From the NCBI RefSeq assembly GCF_022601735.1, contig NZ_JAKUMM010000004.1, positions 186,001 through 250,000 on the forward strand: a DNA stretch of 64,000 bases, in the 5' to 3' direction. A model generated the notes under the pieces. It was not told where the DNA came from. It worked only from the letters and a program-made list of their open reading frames with translations, and did no database searches. Below are positions 8,817 to 16,428 of the stretch, piece by piece. This stretch comes from Atopomonas sediminilitoris. Its GTDB lineage: Bacteria; Pseudomonadota; Gammaproteobacteria; Pseudomonadales; Pseudomonadaceae. The position numbers and the translations under genes were made by a program. How positions within the stretch are numbered: position 1 is the first letter of the stretch; each line of letters begins with the position of its first letter.

Positions 8817-9952
8817 GGCGCAAGATCCTGCTGGTACAAGGCGTAGTGACGCTGACTGGCGGTGCCGTGGCGCAAAGCAAACTGCTTGGAGTGATTGTCG
8901 GCGCGCACCAAGCAGGCGCTGATCCGCGCATAGTGCGGCGCGGCGCGTAGCGACAGTGCGCCACTCATGGCGGTGAATAGCCCGAGCTCGCGCATTTCTG
9001 GCAATACGCCACCGGTTTTTGCCAGGGCATGCCGGTTGTGCAGCGGCAACCGGTCGAAATGCTCGGCAAACTTGGGCTGAGTAATGCCGAACTGGTGGTA
9101 CAGCGGCGCGTAGTCGGGAAAGACCAAAAAGAAGCCGGCGATGCGCCCGTCATGGGTTTGCGCCACCACCGAGCTGTGTGGGCAAAGTCGTTCAGCAAAG
9201 CTGCGCCCACACTGAGCACTAAACTGCGCCATGCTGGGCTTGCGGTAGGCGAAATTAGCGCCGAACACGCCATCGACAAAGCCATACATGGCGTCTAGGT
9301 TATCTAGCCAAAACGCTCCATCCAAACCACTGATGCGCACGTGCGGGGCCAGTTTGGCCTCCAGCGCACGCACCCCTTGGGCGACCTCGGACGCGACCTC
9401 TGCACAGGCGGTGCTGGTGCTCAGGTAGCGGTAGCGCTCGTTAAAGCCCAAACGGCTTAGCAACGCGGGGTAGTAGGGCAGATTCCACGGCTCGCCGGGA
9501 AAGCAGCCGTGCTCAAAGCCATCCACGCGTAGGCGATAGGCGCCAAAGGTGCTGAAGTTAATCGGGCCGTACAACCGCGTGGCCCCTTGGCGGCGCGCCC
9601 AGGCACGCAGCTCATTGAATAAGATGGCGTGCGGGGTGCTGTCGTCGATGCCTTCCCAATAGCCAAAGAAGGCTACGCGCTGGCCATCGACCTGCTGGGC
9701 GTTATAAAAGCCCGCCAGACGCGCCTGACCAGGCACAACCCCCAGCCACGCTTGTGCGTTGGGTTCGGCAAACCACGGATTGTGGCGGCTAAATGCATGC
9801 GCCAGCGCCAGTGGATCTTCGCCGAGCCAATGCGGGTCTTCGCTGTACAGCTGCTGGGGCAGCGTAGCAAAGGCAGCTGGCAGCAAATCATCCACTGACC
9901 AAGGGCCGGCCTGTACCCCGAGCGGTTTAATTTCGCTGGCGAATTTAGTCAT
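8813..9952 (-). CDS. GNAT-like acyltransferase-fold protein (YghO-like)
   Basis: A 379-residue protein resembling the YghO-like acyl-CoA N-acyltransferase-fold family: an N-terminal half with RHNPWFAEPNAQAWLG and YGPINFSTFGAYR strings, and a C-terminal half with DGRIAGFFLVFPDY, a typical GNAT beta-strand pattern. The start was set to the ATG at 9952, eight bases inside the upstream dikinase gene (ATGACTAA shared), because the longer alternative overlaps further and begins with a low-complexity stretch. It may acylate an amine or hydroxyl on the cluster's product using the acid activated by the adjacent ligase. Function inferred from fold and context only. Confidence 0.65.
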   Translation of the reverse strand: MTKFASEIKPLGVQAGPWSVDDLLPAAFATLPQQLYSEDPHWLGEDPLALAHAFSRHNPWFAEPNAQAWLGVVPGQARLAGFYNAQQVDGQRVAFFGYWEGIDDSTPHAILFNELRAWARRQGATRLYGPINFSTFGAYRLRVDGFEHGCFPGEPWNLPYYPALLSRLGFNERYRYLSTSTACAEVASEVAQGVRALEAKLAPHVRISGLDGAFWLDNLDAMYGFVDGVFGANFAYRKPSMAQFSAQCGRSFAERLCPHSSVVAQTHDGRIAGFFLVFPDYAPLYHQFGITQPKFAEHFDRLPLHNRHALAKTGGVLPEMRELGLFTAMSGALSLRAAPHYARISACLVRADNHSKQFALRHGTASQRHYALYQQDLAP

Positions 9953-12740
9953 GCAGGCAGACCTCCCCGGCGCTGGCGCTTTCGTTGGCATTGCCGGTTG
10001 CGCTGGTGTCTGGGCTTGGGCATTCGATCACGCCGCTGCTGCCGTCCATGCGCACCCACTGACCGTCTTTTAAGCGTTGGGTAATGCCGGGGATGCCGAC
10101 AATGGCTGGAATGCCTAACTCACGCGCGACCACCGCCGAGTGCGATAGGGTCGAACCACGCTCGACCAAGAGGCCGCCAGCGGTGGGGAACAAGGGTGCC
10201 CAACCGGGATCGGTGCGCACGGTGCACAGGATTTGACCGTTGAGCGACAGCTCGTCATCGGGGGAGAAAATCAGCCGAATGTGATTCTCCACCACGCCTG
10301 GATAACACCCGGTGCCGCGCAGCGCGCCATCGCTAGCCACGGCTGCGGCCGCGTGCGGGTACGCGTAGGCGTTGTGGCGGTGAACCATGCCCCACGTGTG
10401 GAAGTGGTGCGGCAGATCGCGCTGCTGATAGCTGGCGTACTCCGCTTGGCGGGCGCTGACTAAGGGCTGCAACTGGGTTTGCACCGCACGGCCATCGTTG
10501 AGCGCGTACAACTCATCCAGACTCAGGTAGAAAATATCGCGCGCATTGGCCAGCTCGCCATCCAGCGCCAATTGTGCGCCGAGCTCGAGAAAAATGTCGC
10601 GGTACAGACCAAACAGGCGTGTGCGCGCCAAACGCATGTTTTCACGGTTACGAATCGCCGCCCGCAAAGCGCCTAAGTGCTTCTTAAAACGTTTTAGGCC
10701 ACGGCGGCCGGCATTACTTAGCACGGCGCTAAAGGCTTGTTGCTCGGCTTGCTGACGAAACCGTGCTTCGTTGGCGGCGAGGGTTTCTAGGGTCAAGTCG
10801 GGGCGGCTTAAGTAGTTTTTCAGCACCGCAAACAAGAAGCTGGGATCTTGCCTCAAGGTGATGGATTCGAGCTTAAGCTCGCCCATGGTGCGGTCGCCGT
10901 AGCGCTCGATATAGTCCAAACAGCGCTGATAAAACGCACTATCAAGAACTTGCACCCGCGCCAGCAGGGTGGCGTTGTCGTGTTGGCTGATCAGCTCACG
11001 CAGCGCCGCGTTATGGCGCACATCGGCACACATCGACAGCAGCCACTTGGTCGGCTCGGTGCTTTCGATGCCTTCTTCGCCCGACAGCAAGTTGTTTTGC
11101 ACCAGCTCTGGGTTTTCGACTCCGGCAGCGCTCAAGGCGCGGTGCACGCGACCATTCATCATCATCACGTAGAAGTCGTTGATGATGGGGGTGGTCCAGC
11201 GCGCTAAGACGTCGCGATCAAGACGACGCGCCAGCTCAATCAGCTCGCCAGCGCTCAAGGCATGCAGCTGTTGCCGTGGCACGCTGTGATAGGCCTGATC
11301 AAACAGGCTGCGGAACTGGCTAACGCGGGCGTCCATCTGGCGAAAACCACGCCCCATTTGCCACGCCGCGCGCAGCATTTGCGGCAGTTTGGCCAGTTTT
11401 TCGCGGCCACTTAAGGTGCGATCTTCGATCAAGTCGACGGGGTCGGTGAGCCCCATCATGCGTTCCATGTCGGCCTTGTTGGTGCTGAAGGCCGGCAAGA
11501 ACTGCAAGCCGCGATACCAGTTATTGATGTTGTAGTAGATACGGCCGTGGATCAGCCCCAGCATGTTGTCGAGCATGTCACGATGATGTTGAATCGCCGC
11601 GTCACTGACCCCGAGCAGGCGCATGGTTTGCTCGTACACGGTGGCGTAAGCACGGTTGGCAAAGCTGAAGGTCAGCGGGGTGGTGACGCCGCAGTACGAC
11701 TCTTGAATGTTGGAGTTATCAAACACCACCTGCCGACCGACCGGCTGTTTAGGTGCCGGCAATGAGGTGATCGGACGGGTTTGTAGGATATGCACTTGAC
11801 CTTGTGCCAAGGTCCATTCGATGTCCTGTGGGCTGCCTTTTAATGTGGCGATGCGTAAGCCGACATCGCGCAGCGCTAACACCTGTGCCGCTGTCAGGCA
11901 GGCGCTGTGGCGTTGCTCATCGCTTAGGGTGATTTCCTGCGTGCCTTGGCCGTGTTGGCGGTCGAAGACCACGGCAACGTCTTTGTCGGCCAGTTGTTGT
12001 TCAATGTGCTCGCCTTGGTGCGCCACGCTGAACTCATCGGCGTTGCAGATGCCGGCGACCACACCTTCGCCACAGCCCCACGCGGCGCTGATCAGCATGT
12101 GTTGGCGGCTGCCGGTGGATGGGTGTGCGGTAAACAACACGCCCGAGGCGCTGCCATCGATCATCTCTTGGATAATCACCGCCGCGCGAATGTCACTCAG
12201 GCTCAAGCCTTTGTGCAGGCGATAGAGCAAGGCGCGGCTATTAAAGGCCGAGGCCGCGACCTGTAACACGCTGCGCTCGATGGCGGGCAAACCTTGTTGA
12301 TACAAATAGCTGTCCATTTGCCCAGCAAAGGAGGCGCCTTGCGCGTCTTCACCCAACACCGACGAGCGCACCGCATATTGTTGTGCAGGCTCTTGTTGCA
12401 TGAGGCTTGGTTGCGCTGGATTTGGGCCAAAAGCCTGTTGCAGCTCGTGGCGCAGGCTGGCGGGCAGTTCGGCAGCAAGAATGGCCTGCTGAATGCGCTC
12501 CGCGCGCGGTTGTACTTCGCTGATCTCGCATTGGTGATCAATCCCAGCGAGCTCATGGCGCACCAAGTCATCCAGCTGATTGGCGCGCAACAGCGCGGCA
12601 AAGGCTTCAGTGCTCAGTACCCACCAGCGCGGTACGGGTAAACCATGACGGCTTAACCACGCGAGGTTTTCTGCTTTGCCGCCAAGTTGCTCGGCGCTTA
12701 AGAACAAGGCTTGTTCTTGGCTGTATAGGAAATGACTCAT
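9945..12740 (-). CDS. PEP-synthase/rifampin-phosphotransferase-like dikinase
   Basis: A 931-residue protein with the three-part plan of phosphoenolpyruvate synthase-like dikinases. The N-terminal ATP-grasp domain (about residues 15-320) contains GGKAENLAWLSRHGLPVP, YAVRSSVLGEDAQGASFAG and DIEWTLAQGQVHILQTRP. A long middle region without PEP-synthase hallmarks probably binds the acceptor. The C-terminal swivelling phosphohistidine domain has the motif GSTLSHSAVVARELG with the likely phospho-accepting H867. The PEP-synthase TIM-barrel domain is not recognisable, so the layout matches rifampin phosphotransferase, which moves the beta-phosphate of ATP to an alcohol. In this operon it most likely phosphorylates a lipid alcohol or mevalonate-type intermediate. 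Start overlaps the HMG-CoA reductase stop by four bases. Confidence 0.75.
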   Translation of the reverse strand: MSHFLYSQEQALFLSAEQLGGKAENLAWLSRHGLPVPRWWVLSTEAFAALLRANQLDDLVRHELAGIDHQCEISEVQPRAERIQQAILAAELPASLRHELQQAFGPNPAQPSLMQQEPAQQYAVRSSVLGEDAQGASFAGQMDSYLYQQGLPAIERSVLQVAASAFNSRALLYRLHKGLSLSDIRAAVIIQEMIDGSASGVLFTAHPSTGSRQHMLISAAWGCGEGVVAGICNADEFSVAHQGEHIEQQLADKDVAVVFDRQHGQGTQEITLSDEQRHSACLTAAQVLALRDVGLRIATLKGSPQDIEWTLAQGQVHILQTRPITSLPAPKQPVGRQVVFDNSNIQESYCGVTTPLTFSFANRAYATVYEQTMRLLGVSDAAIQHHRDMLDNMLGLIHGRIYYNINNWYRGLQFLPAFSTNKADMERMMGLTDPVDLIEDRTLSGREKLAKLPQMLRAAWQMGRGFRQMDARVSQFRSLFDQAYHSVPRQQLHALSAGELIELARRLDRDVLARWTTPIINDFYVMMMNGRVHRALSAAGVENPELVQNNLLSGEEGIESTEPTKWLLSMCADVRHNAALRELISQHDNATLLARVQVLDSAFYQRCLDYIERYGDRTMGELKLESITLRQDPSFLFAVLKNYLSRPDLTLETLAANEARFRQQAEQQAFSAVLSNAGRRGLKRFKKHLGALRAAIRNRENMRLARTRLFGLYRDIFLELGAQLALDGELANARDIFYLSLDELYALNDGRAVQTQLQPLVSARQAEYASYQQRDLPHHFHTWGMVHRHNAYAYPHAAAAVASDGALRGTGCYPGVVENHIRLIFSPDDELSLNGQILCTVRTDPGWAPLFPTAGGLLVERGSTLSHSAVVARELGIPAIVGIPGITQRLKDGQWVRMDGSSGVIECPSPDTSATGNANESASAGEVCLHD

Positions 12741-15454
12741 GACAGGCGAACTCCTTCAAGCTCCAGCAGACGGCGCGATGTGCGGTAGACGCGCTCCATA
12801 AACGGGTAATGGCGGAAGGTGTGGGCCATCAGGTACATCGGCAGACGGTTGATCAGCAGGTCGCGCAGCGCCAGCTTGTAGCCGTAGCGCCACTGCGCGG
12901 GGTCGATGCTTTGTCCGCTGGCGCGCGCAAGCTGTTGGCGATGCAGCTCGAGGTAATGCTCAACCTCACGGCTGTCTTCTGGGGTGTCGAGGGTGAAGCA
13001 CAGCAGCTCGGCCAGATCGTGTTGCGGCAGGTGCAGCGTAGCCAGCTCCCAGTCGTAAGCGCACAGGCGCATCTCGCCGTCGGTCTGACGCAGGGCGATG
13101 TTGCGCGGGTTGAAGTCGTTGTGGATCAGGGTGCGCGGCATGGCCTCGATGTCTTGCCACCAATCGCCCACGCCCGCGACGATGCTGCGGAACACGTTTA
13201 AATCGTCTTCGCTAAACCATTCCGGAAACTCTTCGCGCGCATGCACGCCCAGCAGCTCCCACAGGCGGGTTTTGGCCTGCATGCCGGTCGCGCTGGGGTA
13301 GTCGATCAGCCAGTCTTGCGCTTTAAGCTCGTCTTCACGGCCGTACCAGATGCTATGCACCTCGGCGATGCCGGTAATGGCCGCCTCAAGGTGTTGGCGT
13401 TGCCAGCCGGAGGTGTCGTCGGCGCTGTCCATCAACGTCATGCCTTGCAGCAGCTCTTCGACAATCACATAGGCTTCGCGCTCGGCATCGGCGACCACGC
13501 CGTACACCGCCGGGGCGTAGCGGGTGAAGCGCGGGTCTTGCTGGCTCATCACCGCCAATTCACGCACGTGGCAGCCTTTAAAGCCCAATTCGTCGCGGAA
13601 CTGGGTAAACACTTGTGCCAAACGCGCATCGCACATCGCCGCCATGCTGCTGAGCATGATGATGGCTTCGTCGTCTAAGGGCTTCACTTTGGCCATCACC
13701 GGCAGCGTGCCGTCGGCGGTTTGCAGGTTGAACGGGAAGTGGCCGAGCAGCTTATTGACCTTGTGCGAGGTCAGCTCGGTGATGATGCTCGAGCCCTTGC
13801 TGTCGATCTCCAATGGCTCAACGGCAAACGGGCGCACGGCGCTTAAGCCACTGTCATGACACGCCGCGAGGAAGAATTCGGCGTTCAAATCACCCAGCTT
13901 TAAGTAATTCACCGGGCGATTACGGCCCAAGCGCTCATGGGCGCGGGCAAATTGATCGGCGGCAATCGCGGACAAGGTCGAAATATCCAGTGCCAAACAA
14001 TAACCGGCGATCACTTCCGCCAGCTTGTGCGCTTTGCCGGGGCCTGCGCAGTCGATCAGTTCGAGGCATTCGCGCTGCTGTGGCAAGTTGGTGCCGCCGC
14101 CGACGGTACCGATCACCAACGAGGGCAGCGTCATGGTGCAGTAAGCATCGCCTTCTTCGGTTAACTCGATGTGCAGCTGACCGAGCGCAGATTCGTGCAC
14201 GCAGGCGATGTCTTGACCGAGGGCGGTAAACATCGCCGCGACCACGTTGGCGACGTTGATGTTGAGCCCGACCATGCCGGCGGCCAGCGAGCCGGTGACG
14301 AAGTTTTGATAAGCATTGACCAGCTGCGTAGGGGTGACTTTTAGCACCTTGCGGCATACTTCTTCGCTCAGGCGCACTTCTGCCATCACGCGCACGCCAC
14401 GGCCCTTCAAAAAGGTTTGGTAGGTGACTTTTTTATCGTTGGATAAGTTGGCCTCCACCAAGAAGTTGCGCACTTTCAAACCATCAAAGCGTTTGATCTG
14501 CTGCAAAATCCACTGGCAAGCCTGCCAGGTGCAGGTGGTGGTCATGTTTTGCCCAGCGGCATCGCCGGTTTCGTAGATGAAGTGCACATGCACATTGCGT
14601 CCCATCACTTGCGCTTGGACTTCCACCAACTGGGCGAAGTTGGAGTACTTACGCACTTCGGCGGCCAGCTCGCTGTAGTGATCCTGTACCCACTCGGCAA
14701 AGAACAGCGCTTGCTGCATGGCATCAAAGCCAAACAGCGGCACGCGCATCATGCGCTGGCCCAGTACGCGGGTTTGCACGCCGCCGGCGCGCGACAGCGC
14801 GGTAGCGCCGCGTGTGGCCGAGGCCACCAGAGCGCCTTCGCTGGTTGCCATCGGCGCGTAAAACAGGCCGCTGGCATGCCGGCCTTTGATGTGCAGTGGC
14901 CCGGCCAGACCGACGGGGATTTCCACCGAGCCGATCAATGCTTCGATATTGCTCACCAGCTTGCGCGGCTCTAAGCGTGTGTGGGCGACTTCTTCAAGCG
15001 CCGCGCCGGTATGGTTGCGAGCGAAAGCGAGGCGCTCTTGGCGGGCTTCTTCGCTGTACAAGCCGCGTGCCGGCACTTTGGGCAGGGTGAATTCGTCGTA
15101 GTGCACTTCGGCGGCGGTATTGGCACCCATGCGCAGTTGATACGCCAGTTGCCACAGTTGTTGCTCGGTCGTCGCGCAGCCATCACAAGCCAACACCAGC
15201 TGATAGCCGTTAGGCGCTTCGCGGGTTTGCTTAAGACGCATGCGGTACAGCGGGTAATCGCGGCCTTGCACGTTCAGGGTCAGCTGTTCAAACACGGTAC
15301 CCAGTGCTGGCACCACGCAGTTGCGCGGCACGGCAACGCAGAGGTGGCCCTTGGACACATCCACCGGGGTGACATTGCTTAAGTCGGCACTGGCAAATTG
15401 GCAGCGCGCTTCGTGGCTGTGCAAAAAAGTAGTACGGGTGGCCATCGTATTCAT
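12737..15454 (-). CDS. Class I HMG-CoA reductase fused to APH-type kinase domain
   Basis: A 905-residue fusion. Residues about 1-125 are a beta-rich region of unknown or possibly PilZ-like fold. Residues about 150-560 are a class I HMG-CoA reductase: E171 in IEALIG followed by IPVGLAGP, ATSEGALVAS, the lysine pair in DKK (341-343), D416 in GQD, GTVGGGTNLP (450-458) and H507 in AHERLGRN, which together supply the expected catalytic set. The C-terminal third is an aminoglycoside-phosphotransferase-like kinase with HNDFNPRN at 778-785 and the metal-binding D801 in AYDWE. A clear Shine-Dalgarno AAGGAG lies six bases before the ATG at 15454. The reductase should produce mevalonate or reduce a related HMG-type thioester; the kinase may phosphorylate its product. 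No HMG-CoA synthase or other mevalonate-pathway gene is present. Confidence 0.85.
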   Translation of the reverse strand: MNTMATRTTFLHSHEARCQFASADLSNVTPVDVSKGHLCVAVPRNCVVPALGTVFEQLTLNVQGRDYPLYRMRLKQTREAPNGYQLVLACDGCATTEQQLWQLAYQLRMGANTAAEVHYDEFTLPKVPARGLYSEEARQERLAFARNHTGAALEEVAHTRLEPRKLVSNIEALIGSVEIPVGLAGPLHIKGRHASGLFYAPMATSEGALVASATRGATALSRAGGVQTRVLGQRMMRVPLFGFDAMQQALFFAEWVQDHYSELAAEVRKYSNFAQLVEVQAQVMGRNVHVHFIYETGDAAGQNMTTTCTWQACQWILQQIKRFDGLKVRNFLVEANLSNDKKVTYQTFLKGRGVRVMAEVRLSEEVCRKVLKVTPTQLVNAYQNFVTGSLAAGMVGLNINVANVVAAMFTALGQDIACVHESALGQLHIELTEEGDAYCTMTLPSLVIGTVGGGTNLPQQRECLELIDCAGPGKAHKLAEVIAGYCLALDISTLSAIAADQFARAHERLGRNRPVNYLKLGDLNAEFFLAACHDSGLSAVRPFAVEPLEIDSKGSSIITELTSHKVNKLLGHFPFNLQTADGTLPVMAKVKPLDDEAIIMLSSMAAMCDARLAQVFTQFRDELGFKGCHVRELAVMSQQDPRFTRYAPAVYGVVADAEREAYVIVEELLQGMTLMDSADDTSGWQRQHLEAAITGIAEVHSIWYGREDELKAQDWLIDYPSATGMQAKTRLWELLGVHAREEFPEWFSEDDLNVFRSIVAGVGDWWQDIEAMPRTLIHNDFNPRNIALRQTDGEMRLCAYDWELATLHLPQHDLAELLCFTLDTPEDSREVEHYLELHRQQLARASGQSIDPAQWRYGYKLALRDLLINRLPMYLMAHTFRHYPFMERVYRTSRRLLELEGVRLS

Positions 15455-15464
15455 GGGTGGCTCC

Positions 15465-16427
15465 TTAGCTTAAGTGCACGGCAACGCCGTGAGTGATCAG
15501 GCTGACGGCGATAATCACCGCGTAACCGGCGAGCATATCCAGGGCGACCACGGCTTCGTTTTTCTCCCGCAAGGCGGCGCTGGGTGCGCTTAAAAAGGCA
15601 CTCAGTTGGCGCAGCGCTAGGCAATAAAAGGCACCGAGAACAATCAGCGCCCACGTGCTGGGGGTGCCGGCGAGCAAGAACAACAGCCACAGCTGGCAGA
15701 CCAGCATGGCGGTGACGAGGAGGATCACCAGCAAGGCCGAGCCACGGGTGCCAAAGATGCGCGAGTACGACTCGATGGTGTCGCGCTCTTCTTCGGGGCC
15801 TTTGGTTTTACGGGTGATCTCAAAGCAAAAGCCGCTGATAAAGGCCAGCAATATCATGGCTTTGAGCTCAAGACTTAGCGCAATACCAGGCTCGGCCAAG
15901 TTGGCCAACCAAAACACCACCAAGGGCATGACCAGCATGTGCGACACGGCATAGCAGGTGAGGTGACGGTTGAGCCAGTCGCCGATGAAAAACTCTTTGC
16001 CCATCAGCAAGGTCCAGCCCATCAACGCTAACCAGCTGAAAGTGACCTGGCCGAGTCCCTGATCCAACCACAACGAGTAGCCCAGCTGCGCCAGCACCGC
16101 AGTCACACCCAATGCCTTAAGGTGGCCGAGGGTGATCAAGCCGCTTTGCAGCACGCGCTGCGGATGGTTTTGACAGTCCAGCGCATAGTCTTTGTGTTCA
16201 TCAAACACGCGCAGCAGCAAAAAGAATGACCACGTGACGAGGCAGCCGCTGAGGTCCAGCAGGCTGATCGACAAACCGCTGTCCGCCGTGACGCTGCGCA
16301 CTACGGCGGCGGTGGTCAGGTAGAGGATGAAAAACAGCAAGGCGTTGGCCACAGGAAAGCGCTCTTGCATCCACGCCCATAAGCGGCTGCTTAGTGGGGC
16401 GGCTTGAGTGAGTACGGCGGTGGTCAT
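15465..16427 (-). CDS. UbiA-superfamily prenyltransferase
   Basis: A 320-residue polytopic membrane protein of the UbiA family, which transfers a prenyl diphosphate to an aromatic or glycerol-type acceptor. The first aspartate-rich motif is D76-EHK-D80-YAL-D84 followed by NHPQRVLQSG. The second polar motif is in the segment KTKGPEEERDTIESYSRIFG (about residues 218-237). The ATG at 16427, one base after the exporter stop, is preferred over an upstream in-frame start that adds a proline-rich tail inside the exporter gene. The family includes ubiquinone, chlorophyll and archaeal digeranylgeranylglyceryl-phosphate synthases; this one is a divergent member with unknown substrates. It lies ten bases ahead of the HMG-CoA reductase gene, pointing to an isoprenoid product. 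Confidence 0.8.
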   Translation of the reverse strand: MTTAVLTQAAPLSSRLWAWMQERFPVANALLFFILYLTTAAVVRSVTADSGLSISLLDLSGCLVTWSFFLLLRVFDEHKDYALDCQNHPQRVLQSGLITLGHLKALGVTAVLAQLGYSLWLDQGLGQVTFSWLALMGWTLLMGKEFFIGDWLNRHLTCYAVSHMLVMPLVVFWLANLAEPGIALSLELKAMILLAFISGFCFEITRKTKGPEEERDTIESYSRIFGTRGSALLVILLVTAMLVCQLWLLFLLAGTPSTWALIVLGAFYCLALRQLSAFLSAPSAALREKNEAVVALDMLAGYAVIIAVSLITHGVAVHLS

Positions 16428-16428
16428 A

